From Hyphomicrobiales bacterium (lineage in GTDB: Bacteria > Pseudomonadota > Alphaproteobacteria > Rhizobiales > Rhizobiaceae): a stretch of 64,000 nucleotides of DNA. The number at the start of each line of letters is the position of its first letter. Position 1 is the stretch's first letter. Under the pieces are notes generated by a model. That model searched no databases, had not been told where the DNA came from, and saw nothing but the letters and a program-made list of their open reading frames with translations. The DNA is taken from positions 62,001-126,000 of the forward strand of contig UCHV01000004.1 of NCBI GenBank assembly GCA_900472395.1. Reading direction: 5' to 3'. Positions 1 to 8,888 of the stretch are shown piece after piece. The position numbers were made by a program, and so were the translations under genes.

Positions 1-1
1 T

Positions 2-3000
2 GACCTCAACAAGGAAGGTGCCGAGATCGTGCGCCGCGCCTGCAAGCGCGCCGAGCGCGAGGATGGCAAGCGCCGTTTCGTGGCCGGCGCCATCGGCCCG
101 ACCAACCGCACCGCGTCGATTTCGCCTGACGTCAACAATCCCGGTTTCCGCGCCGTTTCCTTCGATGAGTTGCGCATCGCTTATGGCGAACAGATCGACG
201 GTTTGATCGACGGTGGTGCCGATATCATCCTGATCGAAACCATCTTCGATACGCTGAACGCCAAGGCTGCCATCTTCGCCTGCAACGAGCGTTTTGCCGC
301 CAAGGGCATCACTCTGCCGGTGATGATTTCCGGCACGATCACCGACTTGTCCGGCCGCACACTGTCCGGCCAGACGCCGACCGCCTTCTGGGATTCGGTC
401 AGCCATTCGAACCCGTTCACGATAGGCCTCAACTGCGCCCTCGGTGCCGATGCCATGCGCCCGCATTTGCAGGAACTGTCGGCGGTTGCCGATACGTTCA
501 TCTGCGCCTACCCGAATGCCGGCCTGCCGAACGAATTCGGTCAGTATGACGAAACGCCGGAAATCATGGCGCGTCAGGTCGAGGGGTTTGCCAGCGAGGG
601 CCTCGTCAATATCGTCGGCGGCTGCTGCGGTTCGACGCCGGACCATATTCGCGCGATTGCGCAGGCTGTTGCCAAACACAAGCCGCGCCCGATCCCGGAA
701 CACAAGCCGTTCATGTCGCTGTCGGGTCTGGAACCCTTCACGCTCACCAAGGACATTCCGTTCGTCAACGTTGGCGAACGCACCAACGTCACCGGTTCGG
801 CGAAATTCCGCAAGCTGATCACGGCCGGTGATTACACCGCCGCTCTCGCCGTCGCCCGCGACCAGGTGGAGAACGGCGCGCAGGTTATCGACATCAACAT
901 GGATGAAGGCCTGATCGACAGCGAGAAGGCGATGGTCGAGTTCCTGAACCTGATCGCCGCCGAGCCGGATATCGCGCGTGTGCCGATCATGATCGACTCG
1001 TCAAAATTCGAGATCATCGAAGCCGGCCTCAAATGCGTGCAGGGCAAGTCGATCGTCAACTCGATCTCGCTCAAGGAAGGCGAGGAGAACTTTGTCCGTC
1101 AGGCAAAACTGGTGCGCTCCTATGGTGCCGCCGTCGTCGTCATGGCGTTTGACGAAACGGGACAGGCGGATACCTACGAGCGCAAGGTCGAGATTTGCTC
1201 ACGCGCTTACAAGATCCTGACCGAACAGGCCGGTTTCCCGCCGGAAGACATTATCTTCGATCCGAACGTGTTCGCGGTTGCCACCGGCATCGAGGAACAC
1301 AACAATTACGGCGTGGATTTCATCGAGGCGACCCGGACGATCCGCGAAAAGATGCCGCTCGTGCATATTTCCGGCGGCGTTTCCAACCTGTCCTTCTCGT
1401 TCCGCGGCAATGAGCCGGTGCGCGAGGCCATGCACGCCGTGTTCCTCTACCACGCCATTCAGGCCGGCATGGACATGGGCATCGTCAATGCCGGCCAGTT
1501 GGCCGTCTATGACCAGATCGATGCGGAACTGCGCGAGGCCTGCGAGGACGTGGTGCTGAACCGCCGCGCCGATGGCACCGAGCGTCTGCTGGAGGTCGCC
1601 GAGCGTTTCCGCGGCGGTCCGGGCCGCGAGGCCAAGGTGCAGGATCTGTCCTGGCGCGAACGGTCGGTGGAAGAGCGGATCTCGCATGCGCTGGTCAACG
1701 GTATTACCGAATATATCGAGGCCGATACGGAAGAGGCGCGCCTTCAGGCCGAGCGTCCGCTGCATGTCATCGAGGGCCCGCTGATGGCCGGCATGAACGT
1801 GGTTGGCGACCTGTTCGGTTCGGGCAAGATGTTCCTGCCGCAGGTGGTGAAATCCGCTCGCGTGATGAAGCAGGCGGTGGCCGTGCTTCTACCTTACATG
1901 GAAGAAGAAAAGCGCCTCAACGGCGACGACCAGCGCAAGGCTGCCGGCAAGATCTTGATGGCAACCGTGAAGGGCGACGTTCACGACATCGGCAAGAACA
2001 TTGTCGGCGTCGTTCTGGCCTGCAACAATTACGAGATCATCGATCTTGGCGTCATGGTGCCGGCGACAAAGATCCTGGAAACGGCGATTGCCGAAAAGGT
2101 CGATGTCATCGGTCTATCCGGCCTGATTACCCCGTCTCTGGACGAGATGGTGCATGTGGCCGCCGAAATGCAGCGGCAGGGTTTTGATATCCCGCTGCTG
2201 ATCGGTGGCGCCACCACCAGCCGTGTCCATACCGCGGTCAAGATCCATCCGGGTTACGACAAAGGCCAGACGGTTTATGTCACCGACGCCTCGCGTGCGG
2301 TAGGCGTCGTTTCGAACCTGCTGTCGGAGGACGGTCGCGAAAGCTACGTCGCCGACATCCGGGCAGAATATGCCAAGGTGGCGGCAGCGCACGCCCGCTC
2401 GGAAGCGGACAAGGTTCGCCTGCCGCTGGCCCGTGCCCGCGAAAATGCCCACAAGGTTGATTGGGCGACCTATCAGCCCGTCAAACCGCAGTTCTTCGGC
2501 ACCAAGGTTTTCGAAACCTACGATCTCGAGGAACTCGCCAAATACATCGACTGGACGCCGTTCTTCCAGACCTGGGAGTTGAAGGGCCGTTACCCGGCCA
2601 TTCTCGAGGATGAGAAGCAGGGCGAAGCGGCGCGGCAGTTGTGGGCCGATGCGCAGGCAATGCTGAAAAAGGTCATAGCGGAAAACTGGTTCCGTCCACG
2701 CGCCGTCATAGGCTTCTGGCCGGCCAATACGGTGGGCGACGATATCCGCGTTTATTCTGACGAAAGCAGATCGGAAGAGGACGCGACCTTCTTCACGCTG
2801 CGCCAGCAGCTGTCGAAGCGCGACGGTCGTCCCAACGTGGCGATGTCCGACTTCGTTGCTCCGGTCGACAGCGGCAAGGCCGACTACGTCGGTGGTTTCG
2901 TCGTTACCGCCGGCATCGAGGAAGTGGCGATTGCCGAACGCTTCGAGCGCGCCAACGACGATTATTCGTCGATCCTCGTGAAGGCGCTCGCCGACCGTTT

Positions 3001-3424
3001 TGCCGAGGCTTTTGCCGAGCGCATGCACCAGCGCGTACGACAGGAATTCTGGGGTTATGCGCCGGACGAAACCTTTACCAACGAAGAACTGATCCACGAG
3101 GAATATGCCGGTATCCGCCCGGCGCCGGGTTATCCGGCCCAGCCCGACCACACGGAAAAGGCGACCCTGTTCCGTATGCTCGATGCCACGGCGGCCACCG
3201 GGGTGGAACTGACGGAAAGTTATGCCATGTGGCCGGGTTCCTCCGTTTCCGGCCTCTATATCGGCCATCCCGACAGCTACTATTTTGGCGTGGCCAAGGT
3301 GGAGCGCGACCAGGTGCAGGATTATGCGGCCCGCAAGGGCATGGCGGTGGAAGAGGTCGAACGCTGGCTTGGGCCGGTGCTGAACTATGTGCCGCAGGGT
3401 GCCAAGAAGGATGAGGCGGCCTGA
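2..3424 (+). CDS. metH: Methionine synthase, cobalamin-dependent (5' end outside window)
   Basis: Transfers a methyl group from 5-methyltetrahydrofolate through cobalamin to homocysteine in the cytoplasm. The reading frame is open from base 2, so about 115 N-terminal residues lie outside the window; 1140 residues remain. Visible domains in order: the rest of the homocysteine-binding barrel ending in the zinc-ligand motif VGGCCGS (near residue 206 of the fragment), the pterin-binding barrel opening [11 protein letters not shown], the B12 domain with DVHDIGKN (the histidine is the lower cobalt ligand), and the C-terminal reactivation domain with [15 protein letters not shown], the S-adenosylmethionine-binding signature. 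All four modules of the long enzyme are represented. metF, which makes the folate substrate, lies 31 kb downstream. The identification is firm; only the start is missing. Confidence 0.97.
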   Translation, partial: DLNKEGAEIVRRACKRAEREDGKRRFVAGAIGPTNRTASISPDVNNPGFRAVSFDELRIAYGEQIDGLIDGGADIILIETIFDTLNAKAAIFACNERFAAKGITLPVMISGTITDLSGRTLSGQTPTAFWDSVSHSNPFTIGLNCALGADAMRPHLQELSAVADTFICAYPNAGLPNEFGQYDETPEIMARQVEGFASEGLVNIVGGCCGSTPDHIRAIAQAVAKHKPRPIPEHKPFMSLSGLEPFTLTKDIPFVNVGERTNVTGSAKFRKLITAGDYTAALAVARDQVENGAQVIDINMDEGLIDSEKAMVEFLNLIAAEPDIARVPIMIDSSKFEIIEAGLKCVQGKSIVNSISLKEGEENFVRQAKLVRSYGAAVVVMAFDETGQADTYERKVEICSRAYKILTEQAGFPPEDIIFDPNVFAVATGIEEHNNYGVDFIEATRTIREKMPLVHISGGVSNLSFSFRGNEPVREAMHAVFLYHAIQAGMDMGIVNAGQLAVYDQIDAELREACEDVVLNRRADGTERLLEVAERFRGGPGREAKVQDLSWRERSVEERISHALVNGITEYIEADTEEARLQAERPLHVIEGPLMAGMNVVGDLFGSGKMFLPQVVKSARVMKQAVAVLLPYMEEEKRLNGDDQRKAAGKILMATVKGDVHDIGKNIVGVVLACNNYEIIDLGVMVPATKILETAIAEKVDVIGLSGLITPSLDEMVHVAAEMQRQGFDIPLLIGGATTSRVHTAVKIHPGYDKGQTVYVTDASRAVGVVSNLLSEDGRESYVADIRAEYAKVAAAHARSEADKVRLPLARARENAHKVDWATYQPVKPQFFGTKVFETYDLEELAKYIDWTPFFQTWELKGRYPAILEDEKQGEAARQLWADAQAMLKKVIAENWFRPRAVIGFWPANTVGDDIRVYSDESRSEEDATFFTLRQQLSKRDGRPNVAMSDFVAPVDSGKADYVGGFVVTAGIEEVAIAERFERANDDYSSILVKALADRFAEAFAERMHQRVRQEFWGYAPDETFTNEELIHEEYAGIRPAPGYPAQPDHTEKATLFRMLDATAATGVELTESYAMWPGSSVSGLYIGHPDSYYFGVAKVERDQVQDYAARKGMAVEEVERWLGPVLNYVPQGAKKDEAA

Positions 3425-3486
3425 GCCGTTTCGTCCCGAGCATCCGCGGCGCTTCGGTTTTGGTGACGTCAAGAGCGAAGCGGCGT

Positions 3487-3930
3487 TCAGCCGAGAAACA
3501 ATCCCAGCCGGCTGAGCGTCAGCCGGCACTGCCGGCATAGGGCCTCGTTGCGGCCGCCGCGGTAATAGCTTAGTGCGATGACGGCGCCATAAAGCGCCCA
3601 GCCTTGCGCCCGCAGCCAATCCTCGTCCGATAAACCAAGAGCCTTGCGAAAATGATCGCGGGCGAGAGGATCGATCCAGACCCATGCGGTGGCATAATCG
3701 GCTGCCGGATCGCCCACGGCCGCCAGACCCCAGTCGAGGACGGCGTGAAGCCGACCGTCGCGCGCAAGCAGGTTGTCTGCCTTCAGGTCGCCATGCAGCC
3801 AGACGGACTTTTGCGGCAAGGGCAGGGCGCAGGCGCGTTTCCACAATAGGTGTGCCGCCTTGCTGTCGATCTCGTCGGCAAGAATGCCCTTGGCGCCTTC
3901 AATGGAGAGCGGAAAGCTGCGCGGCTTCAA
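3487..3930 (-). pseudogene. Remnant of an aminoglycoside phosphotransferase-like kinase
   Basis: This frame encodes 147 residues that match only the C-terminal lobe of the APH/choline-kinase-like family. It has the catalytic loop WLHGDLKADNLL and the metal-binding stretch VLDWGLAAVGDPAADY. Family members are usually near 290-300 residues, so the nucleotide-binding N-lobe is absent. The only available start is a TTG at 3930 inside the stop region of the upstream DhaL-like gene, and the sequence before it (back to an in-frame stop at 3976) does not look like an APH N-lobe. I infer a 5' deletion whose junction lies near 3910-3930. It could still be translated by coupling, but a kinase without its ATP lobe should be inactive. 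Confidence 0.6.
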
Positions 3931-4508
3931 CTCAGTGCATCGCGCATGGCGCGGATAACGAGGATGGAGGAAAGCTCACCGGCGCCGGGCTTGGGAAAAC
4001 CTGCGGGCTGTTCTTCGGCCGCCTCGGTGGCGGCCTGAAGGCAGGCGGACAGCTTGCCTCCGGCCGCCGATTCCATCGCATAGGCTTTTGCCGCGCGCTG
4101 CCAGACAGCGGCGATTTCCGTGCCGCCCGGTTCGCGTTCGGCATGGTCGCGAAAACTGGTGGCCATGGCGGCGAAGGCGCTGCCGAAATCCTCGGACAGC
4201 AGGGAATGTTTGCGCATCAGTGCACTGCCGGCGCGACGGAAGGCGCTGGCATACAGGCGCGGGGCGACGCCCGGAATGGTGAGAAGGGTTTCGGCTGCAA
4301 GATCGAAATAGCGGCCAGGCGTCCATTCCGATGGTTCCAGACCGGCGAGTTCCGCTTCGATCGCATCGAACATGTCCGCGGTCACGGCTCCGTGGTCGCC
4401 ACGGCCTTCCTTGTCCGTCAACAGCACCAGACGGTGGCTGTTTTCATTGATCGCGACAGCGATCTCGGAAAACATTTCGAAGATTGAAACGCTATCGGTG
4501 TTCCGCAT
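3927..4508 (-). CDS. DhaL-like (DAK2-type) protein, divergent
   Basis: Encodes 193 residues from an ATG preceded by AAGAAAGG at suitable spacing; a longer frame reaches 4550 but lacks a good site. The N-terminal third has TDKEGRGDHGAVTADM, which resembles the Mg-ADP loop of DhaL, the ADP-binding subunit of dihydroxyacetone kinase (usually GDGDHG), with one acidic metal ligand replaced by Arg. The C-terminal end (FPKPGAGELSS) resembles the DhaL glycine-rich end. No DhaK or DhaM partner is nearby, so the substrate is unknown and the altered metal site makes kinase activity doubtful. The similarity is weak and read by eye. Its stop codon overlaps the TTG that opens the APH remnant. Confidence 0.45.
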   Translation of the reverse strand: MRNTDSVSIFEMFSEIAVAINENSHRLVLLTDKEGRGDHGAVTADMFDAIEAELAGLEPSEWTPGRYFDLAAETLLTIPGVAPRLYASAFRRAGSALMRKHSLLSEDFGSAFAAMATSFRDHAEREPGGTEIAAVWQRAAKAYAMESAAGGKLSACLQAATEAAEEQPAGFPKPGAGELSSILVIRAMRDALS

Positions 4509-4834
4509 GAACCCTGCCTTTCTTTCTTGTGCTTGATCCCGGTCTTTCAAAAAGTTTCTGGATTGGCAAGGGTAGAAAACCGGTCAAAATTAGCGGCTTA
4601 GCGTCAAAGCAGTGTCACAGGGCGGGATTATAAGCCGAAATTTATTGTGCGGTGCCGCATTGCTCAAAACTGTGAAAAGCCCGCAATGCCGGGCTTTTCC
4701 AAGGGTCGCTGCAGCTAAAACGTAGACCGGATTTGAGGCTCGTGTCAGCCACTTCACGAGCCGTTACGTTTTTTCGTAATCGGTGATCACAAAATGCGGC
4801 GTGAGTGTCTTTATCCACAAGCGTAAGCTAAAAT
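4509..4834. other. Intergenic stretch with two hairpins, no gene
   Basis: This 326-base gap between the DhaL-like gene and the ABC ATPase gene has no convincing coding frame. It contains the terminator-like hairpin at 4675-4698 and a second perfect 8-bp inverted repeat, GGCTCGTG...CACGAGCC at 4737-4762 with a 10-base loop, followed on the plus strand by a run of T. The second hairpin has no plus-strand gene ahead of it to terminate, so its role is unclear. The promoter of the DhaL-like gene should lie just upstream of 4508, but no convincing -35/-10 pair was identified. Confidence 0.5.
4675..4698 (-). terminator. Probable rho-independent terminator of the ABC importer operon
   Basis: AAAAGCCCG pairs with CGGGCTTTT around a 6-base loop, so the hairpin carries a T-run on both strands. 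It lies 137 bases past the stop of the ATPase gene and is the best candidate for the end of the minus-strand operon. Confidence 0.6.
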
Positions 4835-5896
4835 TCAGTCCCGAATGATGAGAAGGTCGCCAGCCGAAAAACGCAATGTGACGATTTCATCCGGTGCAGG
4901 CATGACGAGATCGGGTGAATTGAACATATCGAACGAAATGATGTTGCCGCCGACATTGATGCGTGTGCGGACGACCGAGCCGAGGAAATTGGCCGACACG
5001 ACCTTGCCGGTCAGCGCCGTATCTCCCTTGGCGCTTTCTGCAAGGGACCCCGCTTCCGGGCGCAATGCCAGCGAGAGCTTTTCCCCGCCGCTTTTGTCGG
5101 CAATCGATTCCCTGAGGGTAACCGACTGGTCGCCGATCATCACGCTGCCGTTCGCCGGGTCGATGACCGTTGCCTCGATGATGTTGAGCGTACCCACGAA
5201 GGAGGCGACGAAGCGGGTGGCCGGGCGATTGTAGATATCGGACGGCGAACCGATCTGGTCGGCGCGGCCGGCATTCATGACGACGATGCGGTCGGAGATC
5301 GACAGTGCTTCTTCCTGGTCATGGGTGACGAAGACGGTGGTGATGCCCAGCTGGCGCTGGATCATGCGGATTTCCTCACGCAGAGACACGCGAATCTTTG
5401 CGTCGAGCGCGGAAAGCGGTTCGTCGAGCAGCAGGACCTGCGGCTTGGGCGCAAGCGCACGGGCAAGTGCCACGCGCTGCTGCTGGCCGCCGGACATCTG
5501 ATAGGGGTAGCGGTCGGCGAGGTGCTCGAGATGGATGAGCTTGAGCATTTCCTTGACGCGTTTTTCGATCTCGGCCTTGGGCTGGCCTGCCACCTTGAGG
5601 CCAAAGGCAACGTTGTCGAATACGGTCATGTTGGGAAACAGGGCGTAGGCCTGGAACACCATGCCGATATTGCGCTGGTTTGGCTTGAGCCTCGTCTGGT
5701 CCTTGCCGTCGATGTGGATCGTGCCGGCGCTTGGCGGCTCGAAACCGGCGATCATGCGCAGAACGGTGGTCTTGCCGCAGCCGGACGGTCCGAGGAAGGA
5801 GATGAACTCGCCTTTTTCGATCGACATGTTGAAATCATGCACGACCTGGGTCTGGCCAAAGCTCTTCTTGATGTTTGCGAGTGCGAGAAAGGGCAT
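4835..5896 (-). CDS. ABC importer ATPase (polyamine/iron/phosphonate-type)
   Basis: A 353-residue cytoplasmic ATPase that powers the importer encoded just upstream. It has Walker A GPSGCGKTT near residue 37, the signature MSGGQQQRVALARAL, Walker B VLLLDEPLSALD, the switch histidine in VFVTHDQEEALS, and a C-terminal TOBE-like region of about 110 residues. This architecture is that of the PotA/FbpC/PhnT group. It is the last gene of the minus-strand operon binding protein-permease-permease-ATPase and starts 12 bases after the preceding permease gene. AAAAGG lies upstream of the ATG. The family assignment is secure; the substrate cannot be read from this subunit. Confidence 0.93.
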   Translation of the reverse strand: MPFLALANIKKSFGQTQVVHDFNMSIEKGEFISFLGPSGCGKTTVLRMIAGFEPPSAGTIHIDGKDQTRLKPNQRNIGMVFQAYALFPNMTVFDNVAFGLKVAGQPKAEIEKRVKEMLKLIHLEHLADRYPYQMSGGQQQRVALARALAPKPQVLLLDEPLSALDAKIRVSLREEIRMIQRQLGITTVFVTHDQEEALSISDRIVVMNAGRADQIGSPSDIYNRPATRFVASFVGTLNIIEATVIDPANGSVMIGDQSVTLRESIADKSGGEKLSLALRPEAGSLAESAKGDTALTGKVVSANFLGSVVRTRINVGGNIISFDMFNSPDLVMPAPDEIVTLRFSAGDLLIIRD

Positions 5897-5908
5897 CGGA
5901 TAAACCTT

Positions 5909-6697
5909 TTAAGGACGTGACTGTGTCAGCTTGCCGAAGCGCGACACGAGCTGGATGAGGCCCATGGAAAGCCATGTGATGGCAAAGGCGATGATGGCAA
6001 GCGCCGAAGGCTCATAGGCCTTGTTGGCGCCGACGAGCTGCAGATAGGGGCCAAAAGCCGGGCGGTTGAGAAGTGCTGCCATGGTGAATTCGCCGATCAC
6101 GATGGCGAATGTAATGAAGGCACCCGACAGGACACCCGACATGACATTCGGAAAGATGCACTTGAACAGGATGGTCGGCCACTTGGCGCCGAGGATTTCG
6201 GCGGCTTCCGTCAGCGTGCGCACGTCGATGGTGCGCATGGCGGTATCGACCGAGCGGTACATGTAGGGCAGCGACAGCGTGATGTAGGACATTACCAGCA
6301 GGATGTTGGTGCCGAGAACCGAGCCGGTGAAGGGTATATAGGATGACGAATTATAGAGCCGCAGGTAACCGAAAACGATGACGATGGCCGGGATGACCAG
6401 CGGCATCAGGGTCACGAACTCGACGAACGGGCGCATTTGCGGCAGGCGCAGACGCACCCAATAGGCGGTCGGCACCACAAGCAGCATGCCGAAGGCGATG
6501 GTGAACAGCGCCATCAGGATCGAGAAGCCGAATGTCTGCTGGAACTGGATGTCGGAAAAGACCGAGCCATAGGCATCCAGCGAATATTCGCCGCGTCGCA
6601 TGCGCAGCGAGAATTCGAACGTACCGAGCAAAGGCACGAAGAAATATGTGACGCCGACGGCGATGGCGAGCCAGGCGAAGAATTTGCTCATTTTCAT
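5909..6697 (-). CDS. ABC importer permease, second subunit
   Basis: A 262-residue inner-membrane permease of the PotC/binding-protein-dependent type. It begins with a hydrophobic segment (FFAWLAIAVGVTYFFVPLL), and the coupling loop EAAEILGAKWPTILFKCIFP, which contacts the ATPase, is present near residue 170. Two starts are possible: a GTG at 6712 that overlaps the stop of the preceding permease gene, and the ATG at 6697 chosen here, which has GAGG nine bases upstream. It works with the other permease, the ATPase and the periplasmic binding protein. The family is certain; the substrate is not. Confidence 0.9.
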   Translation of the reverse strand: MKMSKFFAWLAIAVGVTYFFVPLLGTFEFSLRMRRGEYSLDAYGSVFSDIQFQQTFGFSILMALFTIAFGMLLVVPTAYWVRLRLPQMRPFVEFVTLMPLVIPAIVIVFGYLRLYNSSSYIPFTGSVLGTNILLVMSYITLSLPYMYRSVDTAMRTIDVRTLTEAAEILGAKWPTILFKCIFPNVMSGVLSGAFITFAIVIGEFTMAALLNRPAFGPYLQLVGANKAYEPSALAIIAFAITWLSMGLIQLVSRFGKLTQSRP

Positions 6698-6708
6698 TTC
6701 TGTCGTCC

Positions 6709-7581
6709 TCACTTCTGCCAGCGTTCGGCGCGCATGCGCAGCCAGATGTAGAGGATGTTGGAAAGGCCCGTGATGACGATCATGCCGAGCGCCAGCGCGT
6801 AACCGAGATTGGGGTTATGCAGCACGTCTCCGCGGATCTGCGCGTAAAGCAGGATCGGCACGATGTTGAGCGAGGCGCCGGTCAGCGCATAAGCGGTGGC
6901 GATGGCACCGAAGGCGTTGGCAAACAGCAGCAGCGAGGTGCCGAGCAGGCTTGGCCACAGGATCGGCAGGCCGACCATACGCCAGTATTGCCAGGTGGAG
7001 GCGCCGAGGATTTCGGAGGCTTCGCGCCATTCCTTCTTCAAGCCGTCCAGTGCCGGCGTCAGGATCAGCACCATCAGCGGAATCTGGAAGAACATGTAGG
7101 TGATGGTAAGCCCGAAGAAGGACAGAAGGTTGAAGCCCGTCGAATAGAGATTGAAGCCGAACCAGTCGCGCAGGAAGACCGTCACAAGGCCGGTGCGACC
7201 GAGCGTGGCGATGAAGGCGAAAGCGAGCGGCACGCCGGCAAAGTTGGAGGCGACGCCGGAAAAGGTGAGAAGGCCGTTGCGGATCCAGGAAGGAAGGCCG
7301 CCGAGCACGATCGCCCAGGCCAGCGCAAAGCCGATCAGCGCGCCACCGATGGAGGAGGCGAGCGAGACTTTGATCGAGATCCAGTAGGCGGACATGATGG
7401 TCGGTGTGAAAAGGTCGGCGATGTTCTGCAGCGTCAGCTTGCCGTCGGGCGTGAAAAACGCGCCGGTGACGAGATAAAGCGTGGGCACGATCAGGAACAT
7501 CAGCGCGAAGATCATGAACGGCGCGATGCCGAGCCAGTCGATGATCGTACGGCGGTCGATGAGGGGGGATGCGGTGGACAT
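6709..7581 (-). CDS. ABC importer permease, first subunit
   Basis: A 290-residue inner-membrane permease of the PotB type, with about six hydrophobic segments and the coupling motif EASEILGASTWQYWRMVGLP near residue 190. The open frame extends upstream to 7686, but that part covers the terminator-like hairpin and lacks similarity; the ATG at 7581, just before STASPLIDRRT, is the natural start. Its stop lies within a few bases of the next permease gene, so the two subunits are translationally close and probably form the heterodimeric channel. The large hairpin between this gene and the binding-protein gene should lower expression of the membrane parts relative to the binding protein. Confidence 0.9.
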   Translation of the reverse strand: MSTASPLIDRRTIIDWLGIAPFMIFALMFLIVPTLYLVTGAFFTPDGKLTLQNIADLFTPTIMSAYWISIKVSLASSIGGALIGFALAWAIVLGGLPSWIRNGLLTFSGVASNFAGVPLAFAFIATLGRTGLVTVFLRDWFGFNLYSTGFNLLSFFGLTITYMFFQIPLMVLILTPALDGLKKEWREASEILGASTWQYWRMVGLPILWPSLLGTSLLLFANAFGAIATAYALTGASLNIVPILLYAQIRGDVLHNPNLGYALALGMIVITGLSNILYIWLRMRAERWQK

Positions 7582-7611
7582 CAATGCCGCCGTTTCTGCC
7601 GGAGGAATAAA

Positions 7612-7639
7612 AAGCCTCCCCGCGCAAACGCGGGGAGGC
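7612..7639 (-). terminator. Strong hairpin with T-run between binding-protein and permease genes
   Basis: GCCTCCCCGCG pairs perfectly with CGCGGGGAGGC around a 4-base loop, followed on the minus strand by TTTTTA. It sits between the stop of the binding-protein gene and the start of the permease gene. In importer operons such a partial terminator or 3' stabilising hairpin typically leaves more binding protein than membrane subunits. Confidence 0.8.
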
Positions 7640-7652
7640 CGAGTACGATCAA

Positions 7653-8759
7653 TTACTTGATGTTGGCGCCAACAACCGAATCCCACTTCGTGGTGATTGC
7701 GGTCTTGCCCTTGTCCTGATCGTCGAGCGTCGGGAATACAGCCTTTTCATAAGCGGCAGCCGGCGGCAGTGCGTCGAGCAGGTCCTTCGGGATCTTGTTG
7801 TTCTTGGCAAGATCGTTGAAGCGGATCGGGTGGCAATAGCCCTTCAGGTAAGCAAGCTGGCCTTCGTCGGAATAGATGTGTTCCATCCAAAGCTTGGCAG
7901 CGTTCGGGTGCGGGGCGTAGGCCGAGATCGCCTGGACGTAGACGCCGGCGACAACGCCGGAAGCCGGGACGACGACTTCGAGCGGCGGGTTGCCCTTCAG
8001 CGTGTCGCGCCAGGAAAGACCGTTATAGTCCCAAGCGATGACGATCGGGGTGGAGCCCTGAGCGAGCGAAGCGGACTTGCCGATGACAGGCACGAAGTTG
8101 CCGGCCTTGTTGATTTCGGCAAACAGCTTCAGGCCGGCTTCGCCAGCCTTGGTGGCATCGGTTTCGCCAGCGGCGATACCGGCGGCGTAAACGCCCTGGA
8201 CAGCCTGGTTGGACGAGCGCGGGTCACCGGCAAGAGCCACCGAGTTTGCGTAGTCCGAACCTGTCAGGTCCTTCCAGTCCTTCGGAACGTTCTTGACGAT
8301 ATCGGTGTTCACGATGAAGGAGAGAACGCCGTAATAATCGCCGTACCAGTAGCCTTCAGCGTCCTTGGCGTCGTCCGGGATCGAATCCCAGGTTGCGACC
8401 TTGTAGGGCTGGATCAGCTTTTCAGCCTTGGCAGACGGGCCGAAGGAAAGGCCGACGTCGATGACGTCAGGTGCCTGCGGGCCGGTATTGCCCTTGTTGG
8501 CCTTGATGGCTTCGATTTCGTCGCCCGAGCTGGCATCCGGATTGAGTTCGTTGACCTGGATTTCCGGGTACTTCTTCTTGAAGCCGGCGATAACTTCGCC
8601 GTAACCGCACCAGCTGTGGGGCAGGGCGATGGTCGTCAGCGAACCTTCCTTCTTGGCGGCTGCGATCAGCTCTGCGCTCGGCTCGGCGAAAGCAAAGCTG
8701 GTCGAAGCAACGACCATGGCGGTGGTGATGGACAGAAGACGTTTGGTCTTGGTGATCAC
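7653..8759 (-). CDS. Periplasmic substrate-binding protein of the ABC importer
   Basis: A 368-residue family-1 solute-binding protein. The start is GTG at 8759 with AGGAGG five bases upstream. A Sec signal peptide of about 25 residues (TKTKRLLSITTAMVVASTS, cleavage after FAFA) precedes the mature part. The mature protein has the two-lobe pattern of the FbpA/PotD/AfuA group, with PDVIDVGLSFG in lobe one and PIVIAWDYNGLSWRD in the hinge region. The ligand cannot be assigned; the neighbouring amine-catabolism genes make an amine or amino-alcohol derivative a reasonable guess only. It is the first gene of the importer operon, downstream of the rpiR gene. Confidence 0.9.
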   Translation of the reverse strand: MITKTKRLLSITTAMVVASTSFAFAEPSAELIAAAKKEGSLTTIALPHSWCGYGEVIAGFKKKYPEIQVNELNPDASSGDEIEAIKANKGNTGPQAPDVIDVGLSFGPSAKAEKLIQPYKVATWDSIPDDAKDAEGYWYGDYYGVLSFIVNTDIVKNVPKDWKDLTGSDYANSVALAGDPRSSNQAVQGVYAAGIAAGETDATKAGEAGLKLFAEINKAGNFVPVIGKSASLAQGSTPIVIAWDYNGLSWRDTLKGNPPLEVVVPASGVVAGVYVQAISAYAPHPNAAKLWMEHIYSDEGQLAYLKGYCHPIRFNDLAKNNKIPKDLLDALPPAAAYEKAVFPTLDDQDKGKTAITTKWDSVVGANIK

Positions 8760-8851
8760 GGTATCCTCCTGGGTTTCAGAACGTGTCGGGCGACACTCCT
8801 AGAGCGGGTTCATGTATCGAATGTGACAGTATGCACAGCTGAGCATCCATC

Positions 8852-8869
8852 AATGCAAAGCTTTGCATT
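8852..8869. promoter_or_regulatory. Perfect 18-bp palindrome upstream of the importer operon
   Basis: AATGCAAAG followed by its exact complement CTTTGCATT, centred about 100 bases before the GTG of the binding-protein gene and 20 bases after the rpiR stop. It is a strong candidate operator for this operon. It differs from the two palindromes beside the rpiR start, so a second regulator is possible. A short stem CCACTG/CAGTGG follows at 8871-8887. Confidence 0.55.
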
Positions 8870-8888
8870 TCCACTGAAAAACAGTGGG

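Noticed and set aside
3425-3486. metH terminator
   Set aside because: No stem-loop with a T-run was found between the metH stop and the converging APH remnant.
2114-3844. Long minus-strand open frame of 576 codons opposite metH
   Set aside because: It is antisense to the clearly conserved C-terminal half of metH and runs over the APH remnant. Its translation resembles no family and has the composition of a mirror frame in GC-rich DNA.
4737-4762. Hairpin with plus-strand T-run as a terminator
   Set aside because: No plus-strand gene lies upstream within reach, and the minus-strand side lacks a T-run. It is mentioned only as a hairpin in the gap entry.
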